From Prado023 sp963706885 (GTDB lineage: Bacteria > Actinomycetota > Actinomycetes > S36-B12 > CAIYMF01), in contig CAVPNX010000027.1 in NCBI GenBank assembly GCA_963706885.1, positions 154,931-218,930 on the forward strand: a stretch of DNA of 64,000 nt, written 5' to 3'. Made by a program: the position numbers and the translations under genes. Every line of letters starts with the position of its first letter. Position 1 is the stretch's first letter. Below, piece after piece: positions 18,091-26,118 of this stretch. The notes below the pieces were generated by a model. That model did no database searches. It saw only the letters and a list, made by a program, of their open reading frames with translations, and was not told the DNA's origin.

Positions 18091-19720
18091 ATGATCGGAT
18101 CACTGGCTGACCGGTACGCCCGCTGGGGGGCCGCTGGCCCCTCCCACGACCTCGACCCCCGGGCCGCGGCCTACGTCGCCGAGGTGCTCGGCCCGCCCGC
18201 GCCCTCCCCAGCCGTCGCCCTGTCGCGGATCGAACCCGGACCCTGCCGGCTGGACCCCGCGGCGCTGGCGGCGCTCGCCGGCGCAGTCGGGGAGGGGCAC
18301 GTCCACACGGACCGGGAGTCACGGCTGGCCCACGCCGGTGGGCTGTCCTACGTGGACCTGCTCGAGCGGCGCTCGGCGACACGGCCCGAGGCGCCGGATG
18401 TGGTCGTCTCCCCGGGGTCGCACGAGGATGTCGTGGGTGTGCTCGCCGCGGCGGAGGCCGGCGGGTTCGCGGTGGTTCCGTTCGGCGGCGGCACGAGCGT
18501 GGTCGGCGGGGTCCGTCCGGACGCGCAGGGGCGTTCCGGGGTGGTGGCGATCAGCTTCGACCGGATGGCCGAGCTGGTGGACGTCGACCCGGTGAGCGGG
18601 ACCGCACGCGTCCAGCCCGGGATGACCGGGCCGGTCCTGGAGCGGCTGCTCGCCGCCCGGGGGCTCACCTGGGGGCACGTCCCGCAGTCGTGGGAGCGGG
18701 CCAGCATCGGCGGGTACGCCGCCACCCGCTCGGCGGGCCAGTCCTCCACGGGGTACGGCCGCAGCGACGCCACCGTCGAGGCGATGGTGGTGGCCACGCC
18801 GCGCGGCACGCTGCGACTGGGTCGGGCGCCGTCCTCTGCGGCCGGCCCGGACCTGCGGGCCCTGTTCCTGGGCAGCGAGGGGACGCTGGGCGTCATCACC
18901 GAGCTCACGCTGCGCGTGCGCCGGGTCCCGACGACCCGGTGGTTCGAGGCGATCATGCTCCCGGACCTCGACGCCGGGCTCGAGGCCTTCCGCGAGCTCG
19001 CCCAGTCCCGCGCCTGTGCGGACGTGATGCGCCTGTCGGACCTGGCCGAGACCCGGGCGACGATGCACATGAGTGGGCCGGCCGGGCGCACCGCCACCGC
19101 CCTGGACACCTACCTGAAGGTGCGGCGGGTCAGCTGACGGAGTCATGGCGATCGTCGGCTGGGACGGGACGTCGGCCGGGCAGGTGCGCTCCCGGCGCTC
19201 GATGGCCTTCGACATCCTGCGGCGCCACGGGGCGGCGTCCCTGGGGCGCGGGGCTGGGGAGTCGTGGCTGCGGCACCGGTTCGAGGGCCCGTACCTGCGC
19301 GACACGCTGATGGACCAGGGCTACCTGGTGGAGACCCTGGAGACCGCCACGAGCTGGGCGACGCTCGCCGAGCTTCGCGAGGCGGTCACCGGGGCCCTGG
19401 CCGACTCCCTCGGGCGCAGCTACGTCATGGCCCACGTGTCACACGTCTACGAGACCGGGGCGAGCCTCTACATCACGGCACTGGCCTCGGCCGATCCCGA
19501 GCAGGCGCAGCGCTGGCGTCTGGCGAAGCGGGCGGCCTCGGAGGTGATCGTCGCCCACGGGGCCACCATCACCCACCACCACGGGATCGGATCGGACCAC
19601 GCCCCCTGGATGGCGGCGGAGATCGGGCCCGTGGGCGTGGACCTGCTGCGCACGATCAAGGCGCACCTCGATCCGCAGGGGATCCTCAACCCGGGGGTGC
19701 TGCTGCCCGTCGGCGAGTAG
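18091..19720 (+). pseudogene. AGPS-like FAD-binding oxidase, apparent frameshift
   Basis: Two frames (18091-19137 and 19145-19720) make one alkyl-dihydroxyacetonephosphate-synthase-like flavoprotein. The first carries the PCMH FAD domain: VVPFGGGTSVVGGVRPD, then YAATRSAGQSSTGYGRSDATVEAMVV and LGSEGTLGVITELTLRVRRVP. The second carries the C-terminal cap with THHHGIGSDHAPWM and DPQGILNPGVLLP. The break is near 19135: dropping one base of AGCTGAC removes the TGA and joins YLKVRRVS to DGVMAIVGWDG, giving 542 residues. It faces TetR-glpD, and DHAP from GlpD is the precursor of AGPS-type chemistry; true ether-lipid synthesis is unproven in such bacteria. Confidence 0.8.
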
Positions 19721-19776
19721 CGTCGGAGGTGGCCGCGTCGATGCGCGGGCCGCACATGCCGGAGGGAGCCGCGGCG

Positions 19777-20259
19777 ATGGATGACCTCAGGTTGCGCCCA
19801 CTGGTCGAGTCCGACTACGAGCCGGTGCTCGCGACCCTGTCCGCCTGGTCCAGCGGCAGGGACTTCCATGCGCTGCTGCCGCGCCTGTTCTTCGCGCACT
19901 TCTCCGCGACGTCGCTGATCGCCGAGGACGCCGAGGGTTGGCTGGTCGGGTTCGTCGTCGCGTTCGTCTCGCAGGCACATCCGGACGCCGGCTACATCCA
20001 CTTCGTGTGGGTGAGCCCCGAGCAGCGCGGCCACGGCGTCGCCCGGACGCTGTACGAGCGGGTGTTCGTCCTGTTCCGGGAGGGCGGCTGCCGCCGGGTC
20101 GAGGCGGTGACGATCCCGGAGAACACCGGCTCCCTGGCGTTCCATGCGCGGATGGGCTTCACGGCGGTCGGCACCGGGGGAAGCCCGTTCGAGGCTCCTG
20201 TCGCGACCGACCACGCCGGCCCCGGCGAGCACCGGGTGGTGCTGGTCCGGGAGCTGTGA
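19777..20259 (+). CDS. GNAT family N-acetyltransferase
   Basis: This 160-residue acetyltransferase has the core HFVWVSPEQRGHGVARTLYERVFVLF (acetyl-CoA loop RGHGVA, about residues 87-92) and the later IPENTGSLAFHARMGFTAVG. The ATG at 19777 is selected over two earlier in-frame ATGs because GGAGGGA lies nine bases before it. The substrate is unknown. A hydrolase relic follows immediately after its stop. Confidence 0.85.
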   Translation: MDDLRLRPLVESDYEPVLATLSAWSSGRDFHALLPRLFFAHFSATSLIAEDAEGWLVGFVVAFVSQAHPDAGYIHFVWVSPEQRGHGVARTLYERVFVLFREGGCRRVEAVTIPENTGSLAFHARMGFTAVGTGGSPFEAPVATDHAGPGEHRVVLVREL

Positions 20260-20712
20260 GGGCGGGGGTTCGACGAGAACCTGAAGAACGCGGTGCGCCC
20301 CGAGGACCGCGCCAGGTTCGAGGAGCTGCTGGCCATCCCGGATGAGGAGCTCACGGTCGAGGAGGCTCTGGAGGCCCAGCGGATCGTGTGGCCCGGGTAC
20401 TTCGCGGACCCGGCGACCGCCCCTCCCATGCCGGACACGCTGATGCGGGTGGACGCCTTCCTGGAGACCTCTGCGTCCGTCGATGAGGTCCAACCCGGCT
20501 TGGCGGCCGGGCTCCCAGGGCTGCACGTTCCGTTCGCATTCGTGCACGGGCTGGGCAGTCCCATGCCCGTGATCGAGAGCTCGGCGTCCGTCGACCTGCT
20601 GCCCGACGCCGAGCTGGAGGTCGTCGAGGGGGCTGGGCACTTCATCTGGCACGAGCGCCCCGGCGCGGTGCGGGCAGGGCTCGACCGGCTGGCGGCACGG
20701 ACGTCCGACTGA
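20260..20712 (+). pseudogene. Alpha/beta hydrolase, C-terminal relic
   Basis: The open frame directly after the GNAT stop reads FDENLKNAVRPEDRARF and continues to 20712 (about 150 residues; a GTG at 20293 could start 139). It resembles the lid plus C-terminal half of an alpha/beta hydrolase: HVPFAFVHGLGSPMPVIESSASV, LLPDAELEVVEGAGHFIWHERPGAV, with the catalytic-His GHF. The GxSxG nucleophile half is absent. The gene is therefore a truncated remnant, unlikely to be active. Confidence 0.6.
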
Positions 20713-20741
20713 CCCCCAGGGGCGCTGTAGGTGTTCGCCCG

Positions 20742-21206
20742 TCAGGCGATGGGCTGGTGCACTTCCGTGATGAGCTCGTCACCCGGCACGGTGCCCGGCT
20801 CGTTGGCGTAAACCTCGAAGCACGCCCTCGACCAGTCCGGGTGCAGGCCCTCGACAGCGACGGCGGCCATGAACTCCTGCCAGGCGTTCGCGAGTCCGGC
20901 ATAGCTGCCGTGGTGGGCCACCACGGCGTAGCGACCACCCGCCACGGTGATCCGTTCGACGGCCCCGGACAGGTCGATGGGTGCCTCGGGGGCGATCGGG
21001 AGGGCTGCGTAACTGCGCAGCGCATCAGGGGACGTCGTCCGCGAGTCGTCCGGGTAGAGAGCCATGGGTGGGCCGACGACGAGGCCGGCGTTCGCCTGGG
21101 CCCAGTCACCCAACCTGTCGAAAGCGGCCCCGATCAGCGGGTAGGGGCCAACGTGCAGGATCGCGACAACCGGGCGTTCCGGGATGTCCACGAGGGCGAT
21201 GTCCAT
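20742..21206 (-). CDS. GyrI-like / effector-binding domain protein
   Basis: This 154-residue protein looks like a stand-alone GyrI-like (AraC effector-binding) domain. It starts MDIALVDIPERPVVAILHVGPYPLIGAAFDRLGDW, has the ERITVAGGRYAVVAHHGSYAGLANAWQEF segment, and ends with a FEVYANEP...DELITEVHQPI strand typical of the fold. Such proteins bind small hydrophobic ligands or shield gyrase; the role here is unknown. It lies 60 bases downstream of the DUF1801 gene on the same strand. Confidence 0.75.
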   Translation of the reverse strand: MDIALVDIPERPVVAILHVGPYPLIGAAFDRLGDWAQANAGLVVGPPMALYPDDSRTTSPDALRSYAALPIAPEAPIDLSGAVERITVAGGRYAVVAHHGSYAGLANAWQEFMAAVAVEGLHPDWSRACFEVYANEPGTVPGDELITEVHQPIA

Positions 21207-21266
21207 GCTCGCGAGTGTGGCACCGACCCCGCGCTGACACCACTGGGCCGAGCCACACTTGAGGGC

Positions 21267-21718
21267 TCACCTCTTGCCCGGGTGCGCCGACCTCGCCTTC
21301 GCCACGTACTCGTCCATCGGGACCGCGCAATGACCTCGGCGACCAGATCCTCGTGCAGGTCGGCTACGCGCTTGAAGCGCAGGCAGCACTTGCCCATGTC
21401 CAACTTCGTCCCGCGCGCAACCCACTCCTGGCGCAGCCGCGCCTCCTCTGCGGAGTCGGCGTAGACCCCCATGAGGTAGAGCGCGTAGTAGTTCTTCTGC
21501 GCCGCCAGCGAGACGTAGGCCAGCGGCTTGCCGTTGTAGTGTCGGGGATAGATCTCGAGAGGCACCATCCACGTGATCATCCCGTAGAGCATGCCCTCGA
21601 CATACCCCGGCGGGAGGCTGGCAATGACCAGCTCTCGGACGTGGGCGACGACGGCGGCGCGGTCCTCGGGCAGCTCCTCGAGGTACTCCTCAACGGTCGC
21701 AGCGGTGCTGGTGGCCAT
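21267..21718 (-). pseudogene. DUF1801 protein, apparent frameshift near the 3' end
   Basis: From the ATG at 21718 the frame reads TVEEYLEELPEDRAAVVAHVREL, then YGMITWMVPLEIYPRHYNGKPLAYVSLAAQKNYYALYLMG and GKCCLRFKR, matching DUF1801 (YdhG/YobT-like) proteins. At about 21327 the natural C-terminus moves to another frame (VPMDEYVAKARSAHPGKR, stop at 21267). Adding one G to GCGCGGTCCC restores 150 residues; unrestored, translation would run through the following gene. The function of the family is unknown. Confidence 0.72.
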
Positions 21719-21943
21719 GGGCCGAAGCGTAGTGGTCCAAGGCTTCAGGTTCGAGGCTCGCAGTCGCACAGTCCTCGCCGCAGGCACCCAGCCCAGCGTC
21801 CACGCTTCCCAGGGCCACTCGCAGCAAGGATCGCCCGTCCCTGCCCTGGACGATTCACGCGATCATCGCTCGGGCCCGATGGTGACCTACGACTCTTGTA
21901 GGGGGCTCTCATGGCCGCCTAGCGTCGTTTGTGGTGAGATGAC

Positions 21944-22327
21944 ATGGCGCCTACGGTAGTCCGGCACACGAAAGGACCCCTGGCTCGACTCGGAGCTGGG
22001 TTCGTCATTGTTCTCGTGCTGGGCTTGGCTGTGGCTGCCTGTTCACGGGCGTCCAGTCTGGTTCGCTCGGACAGCCCACCTCACCTCGTGGCCGACGAGG
22101 CCTTCGCCCTCGTCGTCGCCGGACGGACCACCGCCCAAGTGGAGGCTGACTTGGGTGTCCCGGTGAGGACCGTCACGAGCCTGGCCGAGGGTTACGCCTG
22201 GCCCGAACCCACGGTCGTCTGCTGGTACTACTCGGCCGCGGACCTCATCCGCGAGTTCCAGGTGTGCTTCATCGCCGATCAGGTCGTGAGTTGGGGTTCG
22301 TACGTCCCGGGTCAAGAGGAGCGATGA
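21944..22327 (+). CDS. Small putative lipoprotein
   Basis: This 127-residue protein has a hydrophobic signal segment FVIVLVLGLAVAACSR, whose Cys at about residue 33 can serve as a lipobox. The mature domain (about 90 residues, VGDLGVPVRTV-like ADLGVPVRTVTSLAEGY... CWYYSAADLIREFQVCF) resembles small BamE/SmpA-like outer-surface domains only loosely. I cannot assign a function. Its stop overlaps the ATG cluster that starts the LamG-sulfatase gene, so the two were translated together and the protein may have assisted that exported enzyme (inference). Confidence 0.6.
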   Translation: MAPTVVRHTKGPLARLGAGFVIVLVLGLAVAACSRASSLVRSDSPPHLVADEAFALVVAGRTTAQVEADLGVPVRTVTSLAEGYAWPEPTVVCWYYSAADLIREFQVCFIADQVVSWGSYVPGQEER

Positions 22328-22437
22328 TGATGAGCCGTCGCGTGTTCGCACGTCTGGTCGCCGTGGTCCTGTTGGCTGCGGCGCTCCCGCTCTCGCCGCG
22401 GCCGGTCCTGACGGCCGCCGCGGCGTCCTTGTTTTCT

Positions 22438-22922
22438 GATGACTTCTCCTCTGGTGGGTTTGGGGCTTGGGGTGGGGTCTCCAACCTGACTATCGACGCG
22501 GGGAGGGGTGGGGCTTCGCCGCCGAGCGTGCGGGCGCAACCGGCGTCGGTTCCGGCGTTCGCCTACAAGGTGTTGCCCTCGACGTTGAGCACGGTGTGCA
22601 TGGCGATGAGCGTGAATGTGGCGTCGGTGGGTTCGGGTCCGGTCCTGCTGCGGTTGCGGACGGCGACCAATGGGCCGGTGTCGCGGGTGTTCTTGACTTC
22701 GTCGGGGGTTCTGTCGTTACGCGCGGATGCGTCGGGGGCGGTGAAGAGCTCGGGGGTGTCGGTGGGGAGCGGGTGGCACAAGGTGGAGTTGTGCGGGACG
22801 GTCGGCACGGCCGGGGCGTGGGACCTCTACCGCGATGGTGTGAAGATCGTGAGCGCGTGGGTGACCAACACGGGCACGACCCCGGTGGGGCGGGTCGAGA
22901 TCGGTGACAACGCTGCGAAGAC
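22438..22922 (+). repeat. LamG module repeat, copy 1
   Basis: This 485-bp segment recurs 840 bases downstream with a single difference (G at 22557, A at 23397). The similarity continues about 20 bases past 22922 into sequence now lying after the IS cluster (from 28344). It is an intragenic duplication of a whole LamG-like module. Confidence 0.95.
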
Positions 22923-23277
22923 GTTCACCCTCAACATCGACGACGTCTCGGTTACCAATACCCATGCTGCTGTCGATGTGGATCCGCCGACGATCCCTGG
23001 TAAGCCACATGGCACCAGTTCCTCGCCTGGCACGATCTCGATCAGTTGGGCGGCCTCGCAGGATGCCTCGCCGCCGATCACCTACCGCGTCTACCGTGAC
23101 GAGGCGCCGACCATTGCCGGAACCACGACCTCCACGAGCTTCACCGATGTCGGCTTGGAATCGGGGTCTTCCCACACATACCGCGTCGATGCCGTCGACG
23201 CCCGGAGCAACCCTGCGAGCGCCAAGAGTCCGATGTCGGACACCATCATCGTGACGTCGTCCCAGACGGTTTTCGCC

Positions 23278-23762
23278 GATGACTTCTCCTCTGGTGGGTT
23301 TGGGGCTTGGGGTGGGGTCTCCAACCTGACTATCGACGCGGGGAGGGGTGGGGCTTCGCCGCCGAGCGTGCGGGCGCAACCGGCGTCGGTTCCGGCATTC
23401 GCCTACAAGGTGTTGCCCTCGACGTTGAGCACGGTGTGCATGGCGATGAGCGTGAATGTGGCGTCGGTGGGTTCGGGTCCGGTCCTGCTGCGGTTGCGGA
23501 CGGCGACCAATGGGCCGGTGTCGCGGGTGTTCTTGACTTCGTCGGGGGTTCTGTCGTTACGCGCGGATGCGTCGGGGGCGGTGAAGAGCTCGGGGGTGTC
23601 GGTGGGGAGCGGGTGGCACAAGGTGGAGTTGTGCGGGACGGTCGGCACGGCCGGGGCGTGGGACCTCTACCGCGATGGTGTGAAGATCGTGAGCGCGTGG
23701 GTGACCAACACGGGCACGACCCCGGTGGGGCGGGTCGAGATCGGTGACAACGCTGCGAAGAC
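23278..23762 (+). repeat. LamG module repeat, copy 2 (cut at its end by IS256)
   Basis: Second copy of the 485-bp LamG module. Its last eight bases (23755-23762) are the target site duplicated by the IS256 insertion. The remaining end of the module resumes at 28344 after the insertion. Confidence 0.95.
23755..23762. repeat. Target-site duplication of IS256 copy A, left
   Basis: GCGAAGAC, an 8-bp direct repeat with 28336-28343, bounds IS256 copy A. The 8-bp length is usual for the family. Confidence 0.92.
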
Positions 23763-23815
23763 GGGGGTGTCAGGTTGTCTGTGTAAGGGGTCCTTCCTGA
23801 TTGAAGGAGTTCACT

Positions 23816-24574
23816 GTGCGCATGACGACTGATGAGAAGAAGATTGTGTCGCCGGCTCGGGAGTTGCGTCTGGAGTTGTTTTCCGACGCGGTGCTTGATG
23901 AGTTGATGACTCGGGTCGATGACCGTGGGGTGTCGCTGACTGGCGATGGCGGGTTCCTCCCGGAGTTGGTCAAGGCGGTGTTGGAGCGGGGCCAGGGCGT
24001 GGAGCTCACGCAGCATCTGGGTTACGAACGGGGCGACCCGGCTGGGGCGGGGTCGGGGAACTCCCGCAATGGCACCACCCCGAAGACGATCAGCACCGAG
24101 ATCGGCGACGTCGCCTTGGATCAGCCCCGGGACCGCAATTCGACGTTCGCCTCGGTGCTGGTGCCCAAGGGTGCCCGCCGCTTGGGCGGGTTGGACGACA
24201 TGATCATCAGCCTGTACGCGGGCGGGATGACGATCCGCGACATCGCCCATCACCTGGAATCCACCCTAGGCACGGAGCTGTCCCACGAGACGATCAGCAA
24301 GGTCACTGAGGCGGTGGCTGAGGAGGTCGCGGCGTGGCAGTCGAGGCCGTTGGAGGCGTTCTACCCGGTGATCTACCTCGACGCCCTGGTGGTCAAGATC
24401 CGCGACGGGGCGCACGTGGCCAACCGCTCGGCGCATATCGCGGTCGGGGTCGATATGGACGGTGTCAAGCACGTTCTGGGGATCTGGATCCAGGCCACAG
24501 AGGGCGCGAAGTTCTGGGCGTCGGTATGTGCCCAGCTGGCCAACCGGAGCTTGTCAAGTTGTTTGTGTAAGTGA
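23816..24574 (+). pseudogene. IS256 transposase, copy A, N-terminal part
   Basis: The GTG at 23816 has AAGGAG six bases upstream. The frame reads MTTDEKKIVSPARELRLELF, the zinc-ribbon-less N-terminal domain, then RNGTTPKTIST and VIYLDALVVKIRDG, which holds the first catalytic Asp. At 24546 the gene is broken by IS256 copy B after QLANR; the last residues to the stop at 24574 come from copy B's terminal repeat. The product lacks the second Asp and the Glu, so it cannot be active. Confidence 0.9.
24539..24546. repeat. Target-site duplication of IS256 copy B, left
   Basis: GCCAACCG, repeated at 25997-26004, bounds copy B inside copy A. Confidence 0.92.
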
Positions 24575-25996
24575 TCGTTTTCGGGGTGGGTCAGAGGTAG
24601 GCGTTGATGCGGTCTGAGTAGATCAGGGAGAGTTCGCCGAGGGCGGCTTTCCAGCCCTGGGTGACAGATTGCTCGACGAGTCGCCCGGAGGCCTTGCGGG
24701 GTTGGCCTTTCGGGGTCCCTTGCTCCTTGGCGCGCTCTCGGGCGCGTTTGTCTTCGATGTTCATGATCGCCAGCCAGAGCAGCTTGACCGCGGCGGCGTC
24801 GTTGGGGAAGTGGCCGCGGTTCTTGATGATCTTGCGCAGCTGGTAGTTCAAGGATTCGATGCTGTTGGTCGTGTAGATCACCTTGCGGACCGCGGGCCCG
24901 AAGGCCAGGAACGGGGTGAACCGCTCCCACGCGTTCTCCCAACTCGCGACCGCCGACGGGTACTTCTTCCCCAGGGTGGAGTTGGTGAACGCCTCGAGGG
25001 CGGCCAGGGCGGCGTCCTCGTCGGGGGCGGTGTAGATCGGGCGCAGCGCCGCGGCGACGGCCTTGCGGTCGGTGTAGGACACGAACCGCATCGAGGCCCT
25101 AATCAGGTGCACCGTGCACGTCTGAACCAGGGCGTTGGACCAGGTCGCGGCCACGGCCTCGGGGAACCCGGTCAGCCCGTCGCAGCAGACGATCAACACG
25201 TCCTGCACGCCGCGGTTGGCCAGCTGGGCACATACCGACGCCCAGAACTTCGCGCCCTCTGTGGCCTGGATCCAGATCCCCAGAACGTGCTTGACACCGT
25301 CCATATCGACCCCGACCGCGATATGCGCCGAGCGGTTGGCCACGTGCGCCCCGTCGCGGATCTTGACCACCAGGGCGTCGAGGTAGATCACCGGGTAGAA
25401 CGCCTCCAACGGCCTCGACTGCCACGCCGCGACCTCCTCAGCCACCGCCTCAGTGACCTTGCTGATCGTCTCGTGGGACAGCTCCGTGCCTAGGGTGGAT
25501 TCCAGGTGATGGGCGATGTCGCGGATCGTCATCCCGCCCGCGTACAGGCTGATGATCATGTCGTCCAACCCGCCCAAGCGGCGGGCACCCTTGGGCACCA
25601 GCACCGAGGCGAACGTCGAATTGCGGTCCCGGGGCTGATCCAAGGCGACGTCGCCGATCTCGGTGCTGATCGTCTTCGGGGTGGTGCCATTGCGGGAGTT
25701 CCCCGACCCCGCCCCAGCCGGGTCGCCCCGTTCGTAACCCAGATGCTGCGTGAGCTCCACGCCCTGGCCCCGCTCCAACACCGCCTTGACCAACTCCGGG
25801 AGGAACCCGCCATCGCCAGTCAGCGACACCCCACGGTCATCGACCCGAGTCATCAACTCATCAAGCACCGCGTCGGAAAACAACTCCAGACGCAACTCCC
25901 GAGCCGGCGACACAATCTTCTTCTCATCAGTCGTCATGCGCACAGTGAACTCCTTCAATCAGGAAGGACCCCTTACACAGACAACCTGACACCCCC
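24547..25996 (-). mobile_element. IS256-family element, copy B (complete, nested)
   Basis: A 1,450-bp element inserted in copy A in reverse orientation, with 8-bp duplications GCCAACCG on both sides. Its ends are GAGCTTGTCAAG and CCTGACACCCCC, the same terminal repeats as copy A. It holds one intact transposase gene and appears competent to move. Confidence 0.95.
24591..25943 (-). CDS. IS256-family transposase (intact)
   Basis: This 450-residue DDE transposase includes LDALVVKIRDG (first Asp), VLIVCCDGLTGFPEAV (second Asp) and VIYTTNSIESLN (Glu region), the three catalytic segments of the IS256/MuDR group. The GTG start at 25943 lies six bases after AAGGAG; an in-frame TTG at 25958 has none. 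The C-terminus SLIYSDRINAYL reaches the right inverted repeat. It is the only complete transposase of this family here and could also mobilise copy A's ends in trans. Confidence 0.95.
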   Translation of the reverse strand: MRMTTDEKKIVSPARELRLELFSDAVLDELMTRVDDRGVSLTGDGGFLPELVKAVLERGQGVELTQHLGYERGDPAGAGSGNSRNGTTPKTISTEIGDVALDQPRDRNSTFASVLVPKGARRLGGLDDMIISLYAGGMTIRDIAHHLESTLGTELSHETISKVTEAVAEEVAAWQSRPLEAFYPVIYLDALVVKIRDGAHVANRSAHIAVGVDMDGVKHVLGIWIQATEGAKFWASVCAQLANRGVQDVLIVCCDGLTGFPEAVAATWSNALVQTCTVHLIRASMRFVSYTDRKAVAAALRPIYTAPDEDAALAALEAFTNSTLGKKYPSAVASWENAWERFTPFLAFGPAVRKVIYTTNSIESLNYQLRKIIKNRGHFPNDAAAVKLLWLAIMNIEDKRARERAKEQGTPKGQPRKASGRLVEQSVTQGWKAALGELSLIYSDRINAYL

Positions 25997-26004
25997 GCCA
26001 ACCG
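25997..26004. repeat. Target-site duplication of IS256 copy B, right
   Basis: GCCAACCG, identical to 24539-24546; copy A sequence resumes after it. Confidence 0.92.
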
Positions 26005-26114
26005 CGGCGTGCAGGACGTGTTGATCGTCTGCTGCGACGGGCTGACCGGGTTCCCCGAGGCCGTGGCCGCGACCTGGTCCAACGCCCTGGTTCAGACGTG
26101 CACGGTGCACCTGA
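26005..26114 (+). pseudogene. IS256 transposase, copy A, middle part
   Basis: This short stretch continues the copy A transposase after the nested copy B: GVQDVLIVCCDGLTGFPEAVAATWSNALVQTCTVHL, containing the second catalytic Asp. It ends at the TTAG target of the IS1380-family element. An apparent ORF from 26009 to 26338 is this fragment running on into that element. Confidence 0.9.
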
Positions 26115-26118
26115 TTAG
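26115..26118. repeat. Target-site duplication of IS1380 element, left
   Basis: TTAG, repeated at 27778-27781. The uninterrupted copy B has a single TTAG here, which confirms it as a 4-bp duplication. Confidence 0.88.

Larger units (their letters stand above)
22324..23832 (+). pseudogene. LamG-FnIII-LamG sulfatase, 5' part cut by an IS256 element
   Basis: The open frame encodes a signal peptide (SRRVFARLVAVVLLAAALPLS), a LamG/concanavalin-like module (DDFSSGGFGAWGG...LNIDDVSV), an FnIII-like module (TIPGKPHGTSSSPGTISISW...SHTYRVDAVD) and a second almost identical LamG-like module. Native coding ends at 23762, where the IS256 element begins. The frame then runs 22 residues into the IS before stopping. 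Of three tandem ATGs, the one at 22330 has the best spacing from AAGAGGAG. Joining the 3' part (28344-29709) gives one 934-residue ORF. The LamG modules would bind glycans or other surface polymers (inference). Confidence 0.82.

Noticed and set aside
22438..23762. Direct repeats as a CRISPR or integron-like array
   Set aside because: Only two long coding copies exist, with no short palindromic repeats, spacers or integrase; they are duplicated protein modules.
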